A stretch of 64,000 nt of DNA from Sphingopyxis sp. PET50 (GCF_025244705.1 NZ_CP104207.1:2728001-2792000); one strand, 5' to 3'. Positions 40,496 to 51,308 are shown, counted from the stretch's first letter. Notes: generated by a model from the letters alone, not told the origin. Numbers and translations are program-made.

Positions 40496-41908
40496 ATGGC
40501 TACGAAGCCCAAGGATATCGTCGCACGCATCAAGGACAATGACATCGAATGGGTCGACCTGCGCTTCACCGATCCCAAGGGCAAGTGGCAGCATCTGACG
40601 ATGTGCGCCGGGGTGATCGACGAGGATGCGCTGGAGGACGGGCTGATGTTCGACGGCTCGTCGATCGAAGGGTGGAAGGCGATCAACGAGTCGGACATGA
40701 TCCTGAAACCCGACCTCGAAGCCGTCTATGACGACCCCTTCTCGGCCACGCCGATGCTCGTCATCTTCTGCGACATCGTCGAGCCCGCGACCGGCGAAGG
40801 CTATGCCCGCGACCCGCGCACCACGGCGAAGCGCGCCGAGGCCTATGTCGCCTCGACCGGCATCGGCGACACCGTCTATGTCGGCCCCGAAGCCGAATTC
40901 TTCATGTTCGACGACGTGCGTTTCGAAACCAGCTACAGCAAGTCGGGCTTCGAAATCGACGATATCGAGCTGCCCACCAACACCGGCCGCAGCTATGAAG
41001 GCGGCAACCTCGGCCACCGTCCGCGCGCCAAGGGCGGCTATTTCCCCGTCGCGCCGGTCGACAGCGCCGTCGACATCCGCGCCGAGATGGTCTCGACCAT
41101 GCTCGAAATGGGCCTGCCCTGCGACAAGCACCACCATGAAGTCGCCGCGGCGCAGCACGAACTGGGCCTGACCTTCGGCACGCTGACCCAGACCGCCGAC
41201 CGCATGCAGATCTACAAATATGTCGTGCATCAGGTCGCCAACGCCTATGGCAAGACCGCGACCTTCATGCCCAAGCCGATCAAGGACGACAACGGCAGCG
41301 GCATGCACACCCACATCTCGATCTGGGAAAAGAGCAAGCCGCTGTTCGCCGACAACGGCTATGCGGGCCTGTCGGACCTCTGCCTCTATTTCATCGGCGG
41401 CGTGATCAAGCACGCCAAGGCCCTGAACGCCTTCACCAACCCGACGACGAACAGCTACAAGCGCCTCGTCCCCGGCTTCGAGGCGCCGGTGCTGCTCGCC
41501 TATTCGAGCCGCAACCGCTCGGCCTCGTGCCGCATCCCCTATGGCGCGGGCGCCAAGGCGAAGCGCGTCGAGTTCCGCTTCCCCGACGCGATGGCGAACC
41601 CCTATCTCTGCTATTCGGCGCTGCTGATGGCGGGGCTCGACGGCATCACGAACAAGATCCATCCGGGCGACCCGATGGACAAGAATCTCTATGACCTGCC
41701 ACCCGAGGAACTGGCCGAAGTCCCGACCGTCTGCGGCTCGCTTCGCGAAGCGCTCGACAGCCTGCTCGCCGACCACGACTTCCTGCTCAAGGGCGACGTG
41801 TTCACCAAGGACCAGATCGAGGCCTATATCGAGCTCAAGTGGGACGAGGTCTATCGCTTCGAACAGACCCCGAGCCCGGTCGAGTTCGACATGTATTACA
41901 GCGCCTGA
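40496..41908 (+). CDS. glnA: Glutamine synthetase, type I
   Basis: 470 residues. It condenses glutamate and ammonia at the cost of ATP, as a dodecamer in the cytosol. Visible motifs include [18 protein letters not shown], the glutamate/metal site [11 protein letters not shown], the ATP site HTHISIW, and the adenylylation loop NLYDLPPEE with Y399, so activity is probably tuned by GlnE under PII control. The start is ATG 40496 after AAGAAGGAAG. The reading frame is intact. Confidence 0.97.
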   Translation: MATKPKDIVARIKDNDIEWVDLRFTDPKGKWQHLTMCAGVIDEDALEDGLMFDGSSIEGWKAINESDMILKPDLEAVYDDPFSATPMLVIFCDIVEPATGEGYARDPRTTAKRAEAYVASTGIGDTVYVGPEAEFFMFDDVRFETSYSKSGFEIDDIELPTNTGRSYEGGNLGHRPRAKGGYFPVAPVDSAVDIRAEMVSTMLEMGLPCDKHHHEVAAAQHELGLTFGTLTQTADRMQIYKYVVHQVANAYGKTATFMPKPIKDDNGSGMHTHISIWEKSKPLFADNGYAGLSDLCLYFIGGVIKHAKALNAFTNPTTNSYKRLVPGFEAPVLLAYSSRNRSASCRIPYGAGAKAKRVEFRFPDAMANPYLCYSALLMAGLDGITNKIHPGDPMDKNLYDLPPEELAEVPTVCGSLREALDSLLADHDFLLKGDVFTKDQIEAYIELKWDEVYRFEQTPSPVEFDMYYSA

Positions 41909-41930
41909 TCCATCGGATCAGCGACGCGAA

Positions 41931-41969
41931 GAAGGGCGTCCGGTTCGGGGGAACCGGGCGCCCTTTTTG
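41931..41969 (+). terminator. Intrinsic terminator of glnA
   Basis: GGGCG-TCCGGTTC paired with GAACCGG-GCGCCC, followed by TTTTT, 23 bases after the glnA stop. Confidence 0.85.
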
Positions 41970-42019
41970 CGTTGGACGGCAGTGGATGGAGGTTTGGGGC
42001 GGACGTTCCGATCAACCTC

Positions 42020-42151
42020 ACGCCCTCCCCTTCAGGGGAGGGCAGCGAGACTTACGAACTTGTTCGTTAGTCGCAGCGGGCGGGGTCCATCGGCCCTGCG
42101 CAACGCCGATGGACCCCACCCCAACCCCTCCCCTGAAGGGGAGGGGCTTTA
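42020..42151. repeat. Structured repeat element, copy 2
   Basis: Nearly identical to 39596-39726, including the ACGAACTTGTTCGT core. Differences fall mainly in the long central hairpin, where both arms change. It has the same orientation as copy 1. Confidence 0.8.
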
Positions 42152-42295
42152 TGGCCGCAATCGCCAGATACCGGCAGTCCCCACTAAATTCGCAAATGGA
42201 ACGATCCCCGACTCTTTTTACCGCCACGCTCCCGCAAAGACGTTGGTAACCCGCACGATCCAAGCTAGATGAAAGCGATCAGGGGAGTTTTCATC

Positions 42296-45086
42296 TTGCG
42301 TTTCACCGTCGTTTTACTTGCCGCGTCCGCCGTGGCACTCGCTACGCCCGCTTTCGCCGCCGAAACCCCCGCCTATGGCGCGCCTGCCGACTGGGTGGTG
42401 CCTAGCCACCGGCCCGCTGCCCGCGGGCGACGCCGCGACTCCCTGGCTGCTCGGCGACCAGCAGGTGCTGATCGAGGCCGACAAGCGCTCGACCTTCACC
42501 GATCACGCCTATCGCATCGCCACCGCGGATGCGCTGCGCAACTGGGACGACCTGCAATTTGTGTGGCAGCCCGACCGCGACGACCTGATCGTCCACAAGC
42601 TGCAGATCGTCCGCGGCGGCGAGACGATCGACCTGCTGGCCCAGGGGCTGAAGCTCACCGTGCTGCGCCGCGAAAAGGATTTCGAGCAGAAGACGATCGA
42701 CGGCCTGCTCACCGCGACCGCGCCGATCGAGGATCTGCGCGTCGGCGATATCGTGCGCTTTTCCTCGACCATCGTCGAACGCAGCGACGTGCTCGCGGGC
42801 AATGGCGAGGCGATCGTCGATGTCGCCGCCAAGCCCGCCGCGATCGCGCAGGGATCGGTGCGTATCCTGTGGCCGCGCACCCTGCCGGTGAAATGGAAGG
42901 CGTTCGGCAAGGGCATCGCGCCGGTCGAAAGCGGGAAGGGCAGCTATCATATCCTCACCCAGGCGCAGCCGATCGTCAAACAGGACGAGATGCCACAGGA
43001 CGCGCCGATCCGGTTCCAGCGCCCGCCCGGCCTCGAATTTTCGACTTTTCCGACATGGAGCGACCTGTCGCGCACCGTCGCACCGCTCTATGCGACCCAG
43101 GGCACGATCAAGGAGGGCGGCACGCTCGCCGCGGCGGTCGATGGAATCGCGAAGGCGAACAGCAACCCCAAGGCGCGCGCCGCCGCGGCGCTGGCGCTGG
43201 TCCAGAACGAGATACGCTATCTCTACAACGGTCTCGCCAACGGCAATTATGTGCCGCAGGCTCCCGAGCAGACCTGGACGCTGCGGTACGGCGACTGCAA
43301 GGCCAAGACGCTGCTGCTCCTCGCGGTGCTCGACCGGCTGGGCGTGGAGGCGATGCCGACGCTTGTCCATTCGACCGTCGGCGACGCGCTGCCCGACCGG
43401 CTGCCGACGCTTGCCGCCTTCGACCATGTCATCGTCCAGGCGTCGATCGGCGGCATGGACTATTGGCTCGACGGCACGACCGCAGGCACCCATGTCGAGG
43501 ATCTGGCCGACGTCCCGCCCTTCCGCCATGTCCTGCCGCTGACGACGGCGGGAAGCGAGCTTGCCGCGCTGCCGCTGCGCGAACCCGCGCGGCCCGACGT
43601 CGACCTCCACATCGCCTATGACCAGTCGGCGGGCACCGCCTTTCCGCCGCTGTTCGACCTCAGCTTCACGATGCGCGGCGAACTCGCGGCGCGGCTCGCG
43701 ACGCTGAAGGAACAGGCGACGCCCGAACAATTGCGCGACATGGCGCAGGGCGCGCTCGGCGACTTCGTCAACAACGGCCAGATTCACACCCGCTCGATCG
43801 AGGTCGATGCGGCCAAGGGAACGACGACCATCCACGCCTCTGGCATCGGCAATTTGCGCTGGATACGCGACGAACCGCGCCCCTATCTCGCGCTCGACGG
43901 GCTGGTCAGCGATTTCGAGATCAAGGCCGACCGGACGCGGGCGGCGTGGCGCAACATCCCGGTGTCGGGCGGATCGCCGAGCCTGATCGTGCGCTCGATG
44001 AGCCTCAAGCTTCCGCAGCGCGCGGGCTTCGTCATGGAGGGCGATGTGCAGGCCGACATGATGATCGCCGGCTTTGCGCTGCGCCGCCAGGCGCGGCTCG
44101 CCGCCGGGAAGCTCGAAAAGACCGAGACGGTCTGGACCAGCGGCAGCGAGGTCGCGGTCAACCAGCTGCCCGCGGTCCGCGCGCAGGTCGCCGCGGCCAG
44201 GCAACGCGAGTTCCGCCTTCGCGCGCCCGACGCCTATCCCACGCGGGTCGAGGAGATCGCCGCCGCAAAGAAGGAAAAGCGCCTCGGGCCGCTGCTCGCC
44301 GCCTATCAGAAGGCGATCGACGACGATCCCGAAGCGGCAAACGGCTATCTGAACCGTGCCGCGTTCAACATCGGCATCTTCGAGCCCAAGGCGGCGATCG
44401 CGGATCTTACGAACGCGATCGAGCACGAGGCCAACGCCGAAATCTACCGGCGCCGCGCTGGTCTCCACGCCCAGATCGGCGATTTCAGAACCGCGCTCGC
44501 CGACGTCGAGGAAGCGCTCGCGCTCGACCCCGGCGACGAGACCGCCTTTGCGCAAAAAGTCTATCTGCTGACCGAGCTCAAGCAGTATGACGACGCACTG
44601 GCGCTCGCCGACGAACAGATGGCAGGTTCGAAGGACAAGCGCGGCTGGGTCGGGCTGAAGGCCGAAACGCTCGGCAAGGCCGGGCGCGCCGCCGAAGGCG
44701 CCACGCTCCTCGCCGAAGCGCTCGTCGAGCGGCCGGGCGATCCGGGGCTTCTCAACAATCTCTGCTGGCTCAAGGGCACGCGGTCGTTCGAGCTCGAATC
44801 GGCGCTCAAGGACTGCACCCGCGCGATCGAGCTGAGCGACGAATCGTCGGCCGTACTTGACAGCCGCGCACTGGTCTTTTTCCGCCTGGGGCGGATGGAG
44901 GAGGCGCGCGCCGATCTCGACGCCGCGCTCAAGATCAGCCCGAGCATGCCGGCGTCGCTCTACATGCGCGGCATCCTCCGCCTGCGCGGCGACGACCGCG
45001 ACGGCGGCCAGCGCGACCTCGCGCTCGCGCGGCTGCAGAATGCGCGGATCGACGCCGAATATGCGGATTACGGCATCAAGCCCTGA
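42296..45086 (+). CDS. DUF3857 transglutaminase-like protein with TPR tail (one frameshift)
   Basis: About 929 residues. A signal peptide (RFTVVLLAASAVALATPAFA) is followed by a DUF3857 beta domain. A transglutaminase-like core has RYGDCKAKTLLLLAVLDRLG (Cys), VIVQASIGGMDYWLDGT (His position replaced) and a terminal Asp. Tetratricopeptide helices end the protein (AIADLTNAIEHEANAEIYRR and following). I prefer TTG 42296, with AGGGGAG 8 bases upstream, to ATG 42269. GCCTAGC at 42400-42406 adds a base. GCCGGC gives WVVPATGPLPAGDAATPWL. Likely periplasmic, function unknown. Confidence 0.75.
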
Positions 45087-45252
45087 AGCCGGAGTCGGTC
45101 CTGTTCAAACCGAACCGTGGCCCCTGAGCCTGTCGAAGCCTGTCCTGAGCGCCTGCAAGACAGTCGAAGGGGCGCCTCGCCGAGAAGCGCCCCTCTACAG
45201 GCTCAGGGCTACGGTAACGAAGGGTTCGACCTGAACAGGACGGACTCTAACT
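45087..45252. repeat. Inverted repeats between convergent genes
   Basis: CCTGAGCCTGTCGAAG at 45124 is mirrored by CTCTACAGGCTCAGGG, and AGTCGAAGGGGCGCCTC pairs with GAGAAGCGCCCCT. This is a CTGAGCCTGTCGAAG-type element. No gene. Confidence 0.6.
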
Positions 45253-45913
45253 TTAGCGCACCATCATCCCGCGCTTGCCGATCGCGACGAAGGAGCCGAG
45301 GAGCAGTGTTGCGGCAAGCACCGCGATCACGTCGATCGCGGTCAGCGCGGCCCAGCCGAAAGCCGCCGCCGCCGCCCACGGAACGAGGACCAGCCAGCCG
45401 AGCAGCAAGGCCCAGCTAGGCGCCTTCGAGCCCGAGCTGCTGACTGAGTTCGTCGTAGCGTTTCTGCCAGCGCCAGGTCAGCGTCGCCGCGGCGAACAGC
45501 AGCAGCACCGCCGCCATGGCGACCCCGCCCGGCACGATGCCTGCGGCGAAACCGGGCGCGCGAGCGAGCGCGACGAGCATCAGGGTCAGCCCGAGCGCCG
45601 CCGTGAAGGCGGCCGACATGCCGAGATTGGCACGCTCCTCGACCAGTTCCTCGGCATCCGCGACGTTGAGCAGTTTCGCCCCGGCCCGCGGCGCGGCAAG
45701 GCCGAAACCGATCATCGCCGTCATCAGCAGATAGATGACCCCGATCGCTGCCAGCACGATCCGCGACAGCCCCATCGCATCGAGCAGGTCCTGTCCGGCA
45801 AGCCAGAACAGCCCCGCCACGCATCCCGCGCCGACGATCGCGCCGACCAGGCTGCTCAGCAGCGTCTTACGCAGTTTCGCCGTGCGTTCCGCCGTCATCG
45901 CCATGCCCATCAT
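45253..45913 (-). CDS. Four- to six-helix membrane protein paired with an Xre regulator (artefactual stop inside)
   Basis: About 219 residues. An apparent TAG at 45416-45418 lies inside GCCTAGC. Restoring GCCGGC removes both the stop and a shift, and the protein runs on in frame as LEGAGWALLLGWLVLVPWAA to a TAA at 45253. Helices: LSSLVGAIVGAGCVAGLFWL, IVLAAIGVIYLLMTAMIGFG, MSAAFTAALGLTLMLVALAR, GGVAMAAVLLLFAAATLTW, and two more in the restored tail. Its start overlaps the HTH gene (ATGA). The family is not certain. Confidence 0.65.
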
Positions 45914-46119
45914 TCCTTCTCCGGCATCCAGTGATCGATAAACAATTCGCGCACTTCGAGTCCGAACAGGCTCGCCATGCGCAGCGCGAGCGGCAGGCTG
46001 GGGTCGTATTTATCGGTCTCGACCGCATTGATCGTCTGCCGCGACACGCGCAGCCGGCGCGCCAGTTCGCCCTGGCTCCATCCCGCCGCCTCACGATAAT
46101 CGCGCACCCGATTTTCCAA
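45910..46119 (-). CDS. Xre-family HTH regulator, YozG-like
   Basis: 69 residues, almost all one Cro/C1-type helix-turn-helix (AGWSQGELARRLRVSRQTIN, AVETDKYDPSLPLALRMASL) with the tail FGLEVRELFID. Such minimal regulators typically sit in front of a membrane protein with which they are co-transcribed. Here the stop overlaps the membrane gene. Two similar sites lie in its promoter, so autoregulation is likely. The ligand or signal is unknown. Confidence 0.85.
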   Translation of the reverse strand: MENRVRDYREAAGWSQGELARRLRVSRQTINAVETDKYDPSLPLALRMASLFGLEVRELFIDHWMPEKE

Positions 46120-46130
46120 CTGCCATCCTC

Positions 46131-46195
46131 ACGCCTGTCAAATACTCTTTACACCCGTCCTGTACTGCCTGTCAAACATTCTTTACAGGTGTCGC
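46131..46195. promoter_or_regulatory. Duplicated GCCTGTCAAA-N6-TTTACA sites in HTH promoter
   Basis: Two direct copies, GCCTGTCAAATACTCTTTAC at 46133-46152 and a close match at 46166-46185, 33 bases (about three helical turns) apart. Each has TGT-AAA/TTT-ACA two-fold symmetry. On the minus strand TTGACA serves as a -35 element. Probable operators of the adjacent HTH protein. Confidence 0.6.
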
Positions 46196-46254
46196 TCACC
46201 CTTTCCTAACCCGCGGCTGCTAAAGCGGCCGCACGGCGGACAGGGGCACGGTCG

Positions 46255-46771
46255 ATGATGCGCAAATTCACGATGATCGCGGCGATGCTGTTCCTCGCGG
46301 GCTGCGGCAAGGCGATCGAACTGGTCAGCCAGACCCGCACGGTCGCGGCCCCGCGCGAGGAAGTGTTCGCGCGGATGTTCGGCGACGGCACCGACACCGG
46401 CCTGCCGCTCGTCACCAACGGCGGGTCGACCAAGCTTTATGAGCTGGTGGTCGAAAGGAACGATCCCGAATGGTCGAGCGGTCGCCCCGAAACAGCGGCC
46501 CGACGCCCATAAGGTCAAATATGCCGTCGCGATGGAAATCCCGCGCGAGATGCACATCCTTTACAGCATCGACGACGGCGCGGTGTCCACCGGGCTGAAA
46601 TTCACGCTGGAGGAACTGGCGCCCGACAGGACGCGCGTCGTCTTCAACGTCGACGAACTCAAGGGCCACGATACCGAGGGGCTGGCGGTCAATACCGCGA
46701 AGCTGCACGCGATCGCCTATGAGGCGCTGAAAAAGCTCGACGATTTCGACGAGGTCAAGGACGCCGCTTGA
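46255..46771 (+). CDS. Lipoprotein with SRPBCC-like fold (one frameshift)
   Basis: About 171 residues. The lipobox is MLFLAGC (Cys 17 or 16). The rest resembles a START/SRPBCC ligand-binding fold: VSQTRTVAAPREEVFARMFG at the front and SIDDGAVSTGLKFTLEELAP in the middle. GTCGAGC at 46473-46479, the same 7-mer as in katG, adds a base. GCCGGC gives DPEWPAVAPKQRPDAHKVKY and joins both halves. ATG 46255 has AGGGG 8 bases upstream. The ligand is unknown. Confidence 0.6.
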
Positions 46772-46834
46772 CCCGGGCTTGCGGCGCCGCGCATCGCGCG
46801 CCACTATGTGGCTCCCCGCTCAGGAGCCCCCTTC

Positions 46835-48146
46835 ATGAAATCGCTGCCGCTCGCCGCCCTCCTCGCCGCTTCGCTCGTGCTCGCGCCCGCCGCGCAGGCG
46901 AAATTGTCGAAGGCGGAAACGGCGATGGCGAAAACGGTGACCGCCGAGCAGGAGCGTTCGGTCGCGCTGCTCGAACGCCTCGTCAACCAGAACAGCGGCT
47001 CGCTGAACCTCGAAGGCGTCGAAAAGGTCGGCGCGATGATGCGCGCCGAACTCGAACCGCTGGGTTTCGCGGTCACCTGGAAACCGACTCCCGAGACGAA
47101 GCGCGCCTAGCCATCTGATCGCGGTGCACAAAGGCAAGGAAGGCAACAAGCGCCTTCTCCTCATCGCGCACCTCGACACGGTGTTCGAACCCGATTCGCC
47201 TTTCCAGACCTTCGTCCGCAGGGGCGATAGGGGCGAAGGCCCCGGCGCGGGCGATGACAAGGGCGGCATGGTCGTCATCGTCGCGGCGCTGCGCGCGATG
47301 AAGGCGGCGGGGACGCTGAAGGACGCCAATATCGAAATCCACATGACCGGCGACGAGGAGGATGCCGGCGACCCGATCGAGAAAGCGCGCGCCGACCTGA
47401 TCGAGGCGGGCAAGCGCAGCGACGTCGCGCTCGATTTCGAGGGGCTGGTTCGTGACAATGGAGCCGACATGGGCTCGGTCGCGCGGCGCTCGTCGGAAAG
47501 CTGGACGGTCACCGCAACGGGCAAGTCGGCGCACAGCTCGGGCATCTTCAGCGAAGCGGCGGGCGACGGCGCCATCTACGAACTCACCCGCATCATCGCG
47601 CGCTTCCGCACCGAGCTTCCCGAACCGAACCTCACCTTCAACGTCGGGCTGATCGCGGGCGGTCAGCAGGCCGAACTCGACCCCGGCGGCATCCGCGCCA
47701 CCGCCAGCGGCAAGACCAACATCATCGCCCCCATCGCGATCGCCCGCGGCGACCTGCGCACCCTGTCGGCCGAACAGGCGGCGCGCGTGAAGGCCCGGAT
47801 GGCGGCGATCGTCGCGGACCATGCCCCCGGCACCGGCGCGACCCTCGCCTTCGACCCCGGCGGCTATCCGCCGATGGCGCCGACCGACGGCAACCGCGCG
47901 CTTCTGGCAAAACTCAACGGGGTGAACCGCGACCTCGGCCTTGCCGAAATGGCGCCGCTCGACCCGCTGAAGCGCGGCGCGGGCGACATCAGCTTCGTCG
48001 CCGCCGATGTCGACGGGCTGGCGGGACTCGGTCCCTACAGCACAGGGGACCACGCCCCCGGCGAGGCGGTCGACCTGCCGAGCATCGAGCGGCAGGCGAC
48101 CCGCGCTGCCATCCTGATGTCACGTCTGGCTGCTGAAAAGCGCTGA
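46835..48146 (+). CDS. Secreted M20 metallopeptidase, glutamate carboxypeptidase-like (one frameshift)
   Basis: About 436 residues. The signal peptide is MKSLPLAALLAASLVLAPAA with QA at the cleavage site. Zinc ligands and the catalytic Glu are in LLLIAHLDTVFEPDSPF, GPGAGDDKGGMVVI and MTGDEEDAGDP. The dimerisation insert has GKSAHSSGIFSEAAGDGAIY, and a last His is in STGDHAPGE. It likely hydrolyses C-terminal Glu or other peptides in the periplasm. GCCTAGC at 47105-47111 creates a false stop. GCCGGC restores TKRAGHLIAVHKGKEGNK. Confidence 0.85.
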
Positions 48147-48238
48147 GCGCGCCAAATTTAGCGCCAGAGTGCGCTTGATTCATCCGCCGCCGTGATTAGG
48201 TAGCAATCCGATACGTAACCGCCGATGGGAGAAAGACG

Positions 48239-49675
48239 ATGAGCGATACCGAAACGCACCTGAAACAAAATTACATCGGCGGCCAATGGGTCGACAGCAA
48301 GGGCGGCAAGCTCCACGACGTCATCAACCCCGCGACCGAGGAAGCGGCCTCGACCGTCGTGCTCGGCACCGCGGCCGACGTCGATGACGCGGTCGCCGCG
48401 GCGAAGGAAGCCTTCAAGAGTTTCTCGCAGACCACCCGCGAGGAACGGCTCGACCTGCTGAACCGCATCGTCGAGGAATATAAGAAGCGCGGGGCCGATC
48501 TCGCCAAGTCGATGGCCGCCGAAATGGGCGCGCCCGTCAGCTTCGCGGGCACCGCGCAGGTCGGCGCCGGCATCGGCGGCTTTCTCGGCACGATCGCCGC
48601 GCTCAAGAGTTTCGAGTTCAAGGAACAACACGGGCCGAATACCGTCGTCTATGAACCGATGGGCGTCGTCGGCATGATCACGCCGTGGAACTGGCCGCTC
48701 AACCAGATCGCGCTCAAGGTTGCCCCGGCACTCGCCGGCGGCAACACGATGATCCTGAAACCCTCGGAGGAATGCCCCGGCAACGCGGTGATCTTCGCCG
48801 AGATTCTCGACGCCGCGGGCGTGCCGCCGGGCGTGTTCAATCTGGTGCAGGGCGACGGCCCGACCGTCGGCAACGCGATCTCATCGCACCCCGGCATCGA
48901 GATGGTCAGCTTCACCGGCTCGACCCGCGCCGGCATCCTCGTCGCCAAGGCGGCCGCCGACACGGTCAAGCGCGTCCATCAGGAACTGGGCGGCAAGTCG
49001 CCGAACCTCGTCCTGCCCGACGCCGACCTCGAAACCGTGCTGCCCCCGACGGTGCAGGGCGTGCTCGTCAACACCGGCCAGAGCTGCATCGCGCCGACGC
49101 GCATCCTCGTCCACAAGGACCGCAAGGATGAAGCGGTCGGCGTCATCAAGGCGATGTTCGACGGCACCCAGGTCGGCGATCCGATGGCCGAGGGCGGCCA
49201 TATCGGCCCCGTCGTCAACAAGGCGCAGTTCGACAAGATCCAGGGCCTGATCCAGTCGGCGATCGACGAGGGCGCGACGCTGGAGACCGGCGGCACCGGC
49301 CTGCCGTCGAATGTCAACCGCGGCTATTATATCAAGCCGACCGTCTTCTCGGGCGTGACGCGCGACATGCGCATCGCGAACGAGGAAATCTTCGGTCCGG
49401 TCGCGACCGTGATGGCCTATGACGACCTCGACCAGGCGGTCGATATCGCCAACGACACCGAGTACGGCCTGTCGGCTGTGATCTCGGGCGACCCGGCGAA
49501 GGCCGCCGACGTCGCGCCGAAGCTGCGCGCCGGCATGGTCGCGGTGAACAGCTGGGGCCCGGCTCCGGGCGCACCCTTCGGTGGCTACAAGGCCTCGGGC
49601 AACGGCCGCGAGGGCGGTCTGTTCGGGCTCAAGGATTTTATGGAAATCAAGGCGATCAGCGGCATTCCGGCATAA
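48239..49675 (+). CDS. NAD(P)-dependent aldehyde dehydrogenase
   Basis: 478 residues, intact. Catalytic Cys283 lies in NTGQSCIAPTRI, the general-base Glu249 in QELGGKSPNLVL, and the cofactor motif is FTGSTRAGILVAKAA. ITPWNWPLNQIALKVAPALA is the substrate-channel signature. It oxidises an aldehyde to an acid; the substrate is not specified by the sequence. ATG 48239 follows GGGAGAAAGACG. It stands alone between the M20 gene and a repeat element. Confidence 0.9.
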   Translation: MSDTETHLKQNYIGGQWVDSKGGKLHDVINPATEEAASTVVLGTAADVDDAVAAAKEAFKSFSQTTREERLDLLNRIVEEYKKRGADLAKSMAAEMGAPVSFAGTAQVGAGIGGFLGTIAALKSFEFKEQHGPNTVVYEPMGVVGMITPWNWPLNQIALKVAPALAGGNTMILKPSEECPGNAVIFAEILDAAGVPPGVFNLVQGDGPTVGNAISSHPGIEMVSFTGSTRAGILVAKAAADTVKRVHQELGGKSPNLVLPDADLETVLPPTVQGVLVNTGQSCIAPTRILVHKDRKDEAVGVIKAMFDGTQVGDPMAEGGHIGPVVNKAQFDKIQGLIQSAIDEGATLETGGTGLPSNVNRGYYIKPTVFSGVTRDMRIANEEIFGPVATVMAYDDLDQAVDIANDTEYGLSAVISGDPAKAADVAPKLRAGMVAVNSWGPAPGAPFGGYKASGNGREGGLFGLKDFMEIKAISGIPA

Positions 49676-49683
49676 CCGGGTCT

Positions 49684-49818
49684 CCCCTCCCGCAGGCGGG
49701 AGGGGATTAAGGGGTGGGCGCGAGCGTAGCGAGCAAGCTACGTCGCCTTGCCCACCCCGCTGCGACTAGGGCGCGCGCGCCCAAGTCTCACTGCCCCTCC
49801 CGCCTGCGGGAGGGGTTT
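49684..49818. repeat. Structured repeat element, copy 3 (inverted, diverged)
   Basis: Read on the minus strand it has the same layout as 39596-39726: a terminal CCCTCCCGCAGGCGGGAGGG hairpin, GAGACTT, an inner palindrome (here GGGCGCGCGCGCCC), AGTCGCAGCGGG, and a closing hairpin. Stem sequences differ but pairing is kept, and the single-stranded motifs are nearly unchanged. Confidence 0.7.
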
Positions 49819-49854
49819 TGCTTTGGACGGCCACCCGCTACAGGCACCCCCATC

Positions 49855-51081
49855 ATGACCACCCGCTCCCCGCTCGCCCCCGCCGCCTTTCCCGCGCTCC
49901 CCGACATCGCCGGCGTGACGCTCCGCATCGCGCGCGCGCGGTACAAGGAATGGGACCGCTGCGACCTCACCTATGTCGAGCTGTCGCCGGGCACCGCGGT
50001 CGCGGGCGTCTTCACGCGCAATATCTGCTGCTCGTCCGAGGTCGAACTCGGCCGCGAACAGGTCAGGGACGGCACGGCGCGCGCGCTGATCGTCAACGCG
50101 GGCAACAGCAACGCCTTCACCGGCTATCGCGGGCGCAAGGCGGTCGAGCAGATCATGGGCCAGGTCGCCGATCATCTCGGCTGCGCTGCCAGCGAGGTTT
50201 TCGTCAGCTCGACCGGCGTCATCGGTGTGCCGCTGCCCAAGGACAAGGCGCGCGCCGGAGTCGCGGCCGCGCTCACCGCGGCGCCCTGCACATGGAAGGC
50301 CGCCGCCGAAACCATCTGCACCACCGACACCTTCGCCAAGGGCTCGGCCGCCAGCGCCATCGTCGGCGACCGCACGGTGCAGGTCGCGGGGATCGTCAAG
50401 GGATCGGGCATGATCGCCCCCGACATGGCGACGATGCTCGGCTATATCTTCACCGACGCCGCGGTCGCGCCCGCGCTGCTGCAACAGATGCTGACCGAGG
50501 CGACCGGGGGCAGCTTCAACAGCATCACGGTCGACAGCGACACATCGACCAGTGACACCGTGCTGCTCTTCGCCACCGGACAGGCGGGCAATGCGGTACT
50601 CGAATCCTGGGACGATGCGGGAACCGACGCACTCTATGCCGCGATCAAGGCGGTGTCGCTCGACCTCGCGCACCAGGTCGTGCGCGACGGCGAAGGCGCG
50701 TCGAAATTCATCGAGATCCAGGTCACCGGCGCGGCCGACGATCACAGCGCCAAGCGCGTCGCGTTCGCCATCGCCAACTCGCCGCTGGTCAAGACCGCGA
50801 TCGCGGGCGAGGACGCCAACTGGGGCCGCGTCGTGATGGCGGTGGGCAAGGCCGGCGAACCCGCCGACCGCGACCGCCTCGCGATCCGTTTCGGCGACCA
50901 TTGGGTCGCCAAACAGGGCCTGCCGGTCGACGGTTATGACGAGGCGCCGGTCGCGGCGCATCTCAAAGGGCTGGAGGTGCGCATCGGCGCCGACCTCGGC
51001 CTGGGCGAAGGCCGCGCGACGGTGTGGACCTGCGACCTGACGCACGGCTACATCAGCATCAACGCCGATTACCGGAGCTGA
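49855..51081 (+). CDS. argJ: ArgJ: glutamate N-acetyltransferase / ornithine acetyltransferase
   Basis: 408 residues, intact. It recycles the acetyl group between acetylornithine and glutamate in arginine synthesis. The protein cleaves itself before Thr193 in PDMATMLGYIF to give the two chains. The substrate signature ALIVNAGNSNAFTGYRGRKA and the ending THGYISINADYRS are typical. The start is ATG 49855; a longer frame from 49714 would run through the repeat element and was rejected. It may also make N-acetylglutamate (bifunctional form), which the sequence alone does not settle. Confidence 0.95.
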   Translation: MTTRSPLAPAAFPALPDIAGVTLRIARARYKEWDRCDLTYVELSPGTAVAGVFTRNICCSSEVELGREQVRDGTARALIVNAGNSNAFTGYRGRKAVEQIMGQVADHLGCAASEVFVSSTGVIGVPLPKDKARAGVAAALTAAPCTWKAAAETICTTDTFAKGSAASAIVGDRTVQVAGIVKGSGMIAPDMATMLGYIFTDAAVAPALLQQMLTEATGGSFNSITVDSDTSTSDTVLLFATGQAGNAVLESWDDAGTDALYAAIKAVSLDLAHQVVRDGEGASKFIEIQVTGAADDHSAKRVAFAIANSPLVKTAIAGEDANWGRVVMAVGKAGEPADRDRLAIRFGDHWVAKQGLPVDGYDEAPVAAHLKGLEVRIGADLGLGEGRATVWTCDLTHGYISINADYRS

Positions 51082-51165
51082 GAACTTCCGACCGCCACCC
51101 CGCCGGGATGGCGATGGGATATCCGGCTTCGCTATTTCGAAAGCGAGAAATTAGAGCATCGTGCG

Positions 51166-51290
51166 CTAAACCTGAACCGCCTCCCCGAGCGAAGACGAGG
51201 GGCTATGCCGAGCGAAGTCGAGGCAGTGAGCAGGTTCTCGCTTCGCTCGAACGAGCCCCTCGTCTTCGCTCGGGGATACGGAGTGATTCA
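51166..51290. repeat. Palindromic element (CCCCGAGCGAAGACGAGGGG)
   Basis: Long inverted arms CCCCGAGCGAAGACGAGGGG and CCCCTCGTCTTCGCTCGGGG flank inner GCCGAGCGAAGTCGAGGC and TCGCTTCGCTCGAACGA hairpins. It lies between the convergent argJ and trxA genes. Confidence 0.7.
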
Positions 51291-51308
51291 GATTTCACGC
51301 AATTTGAT

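Noticed and set aside
49714..49854. Upstream start for argJ
   Set aside because: The added sequence is the hairpin repeat element; ATG 49855 gives the family N-terminus.
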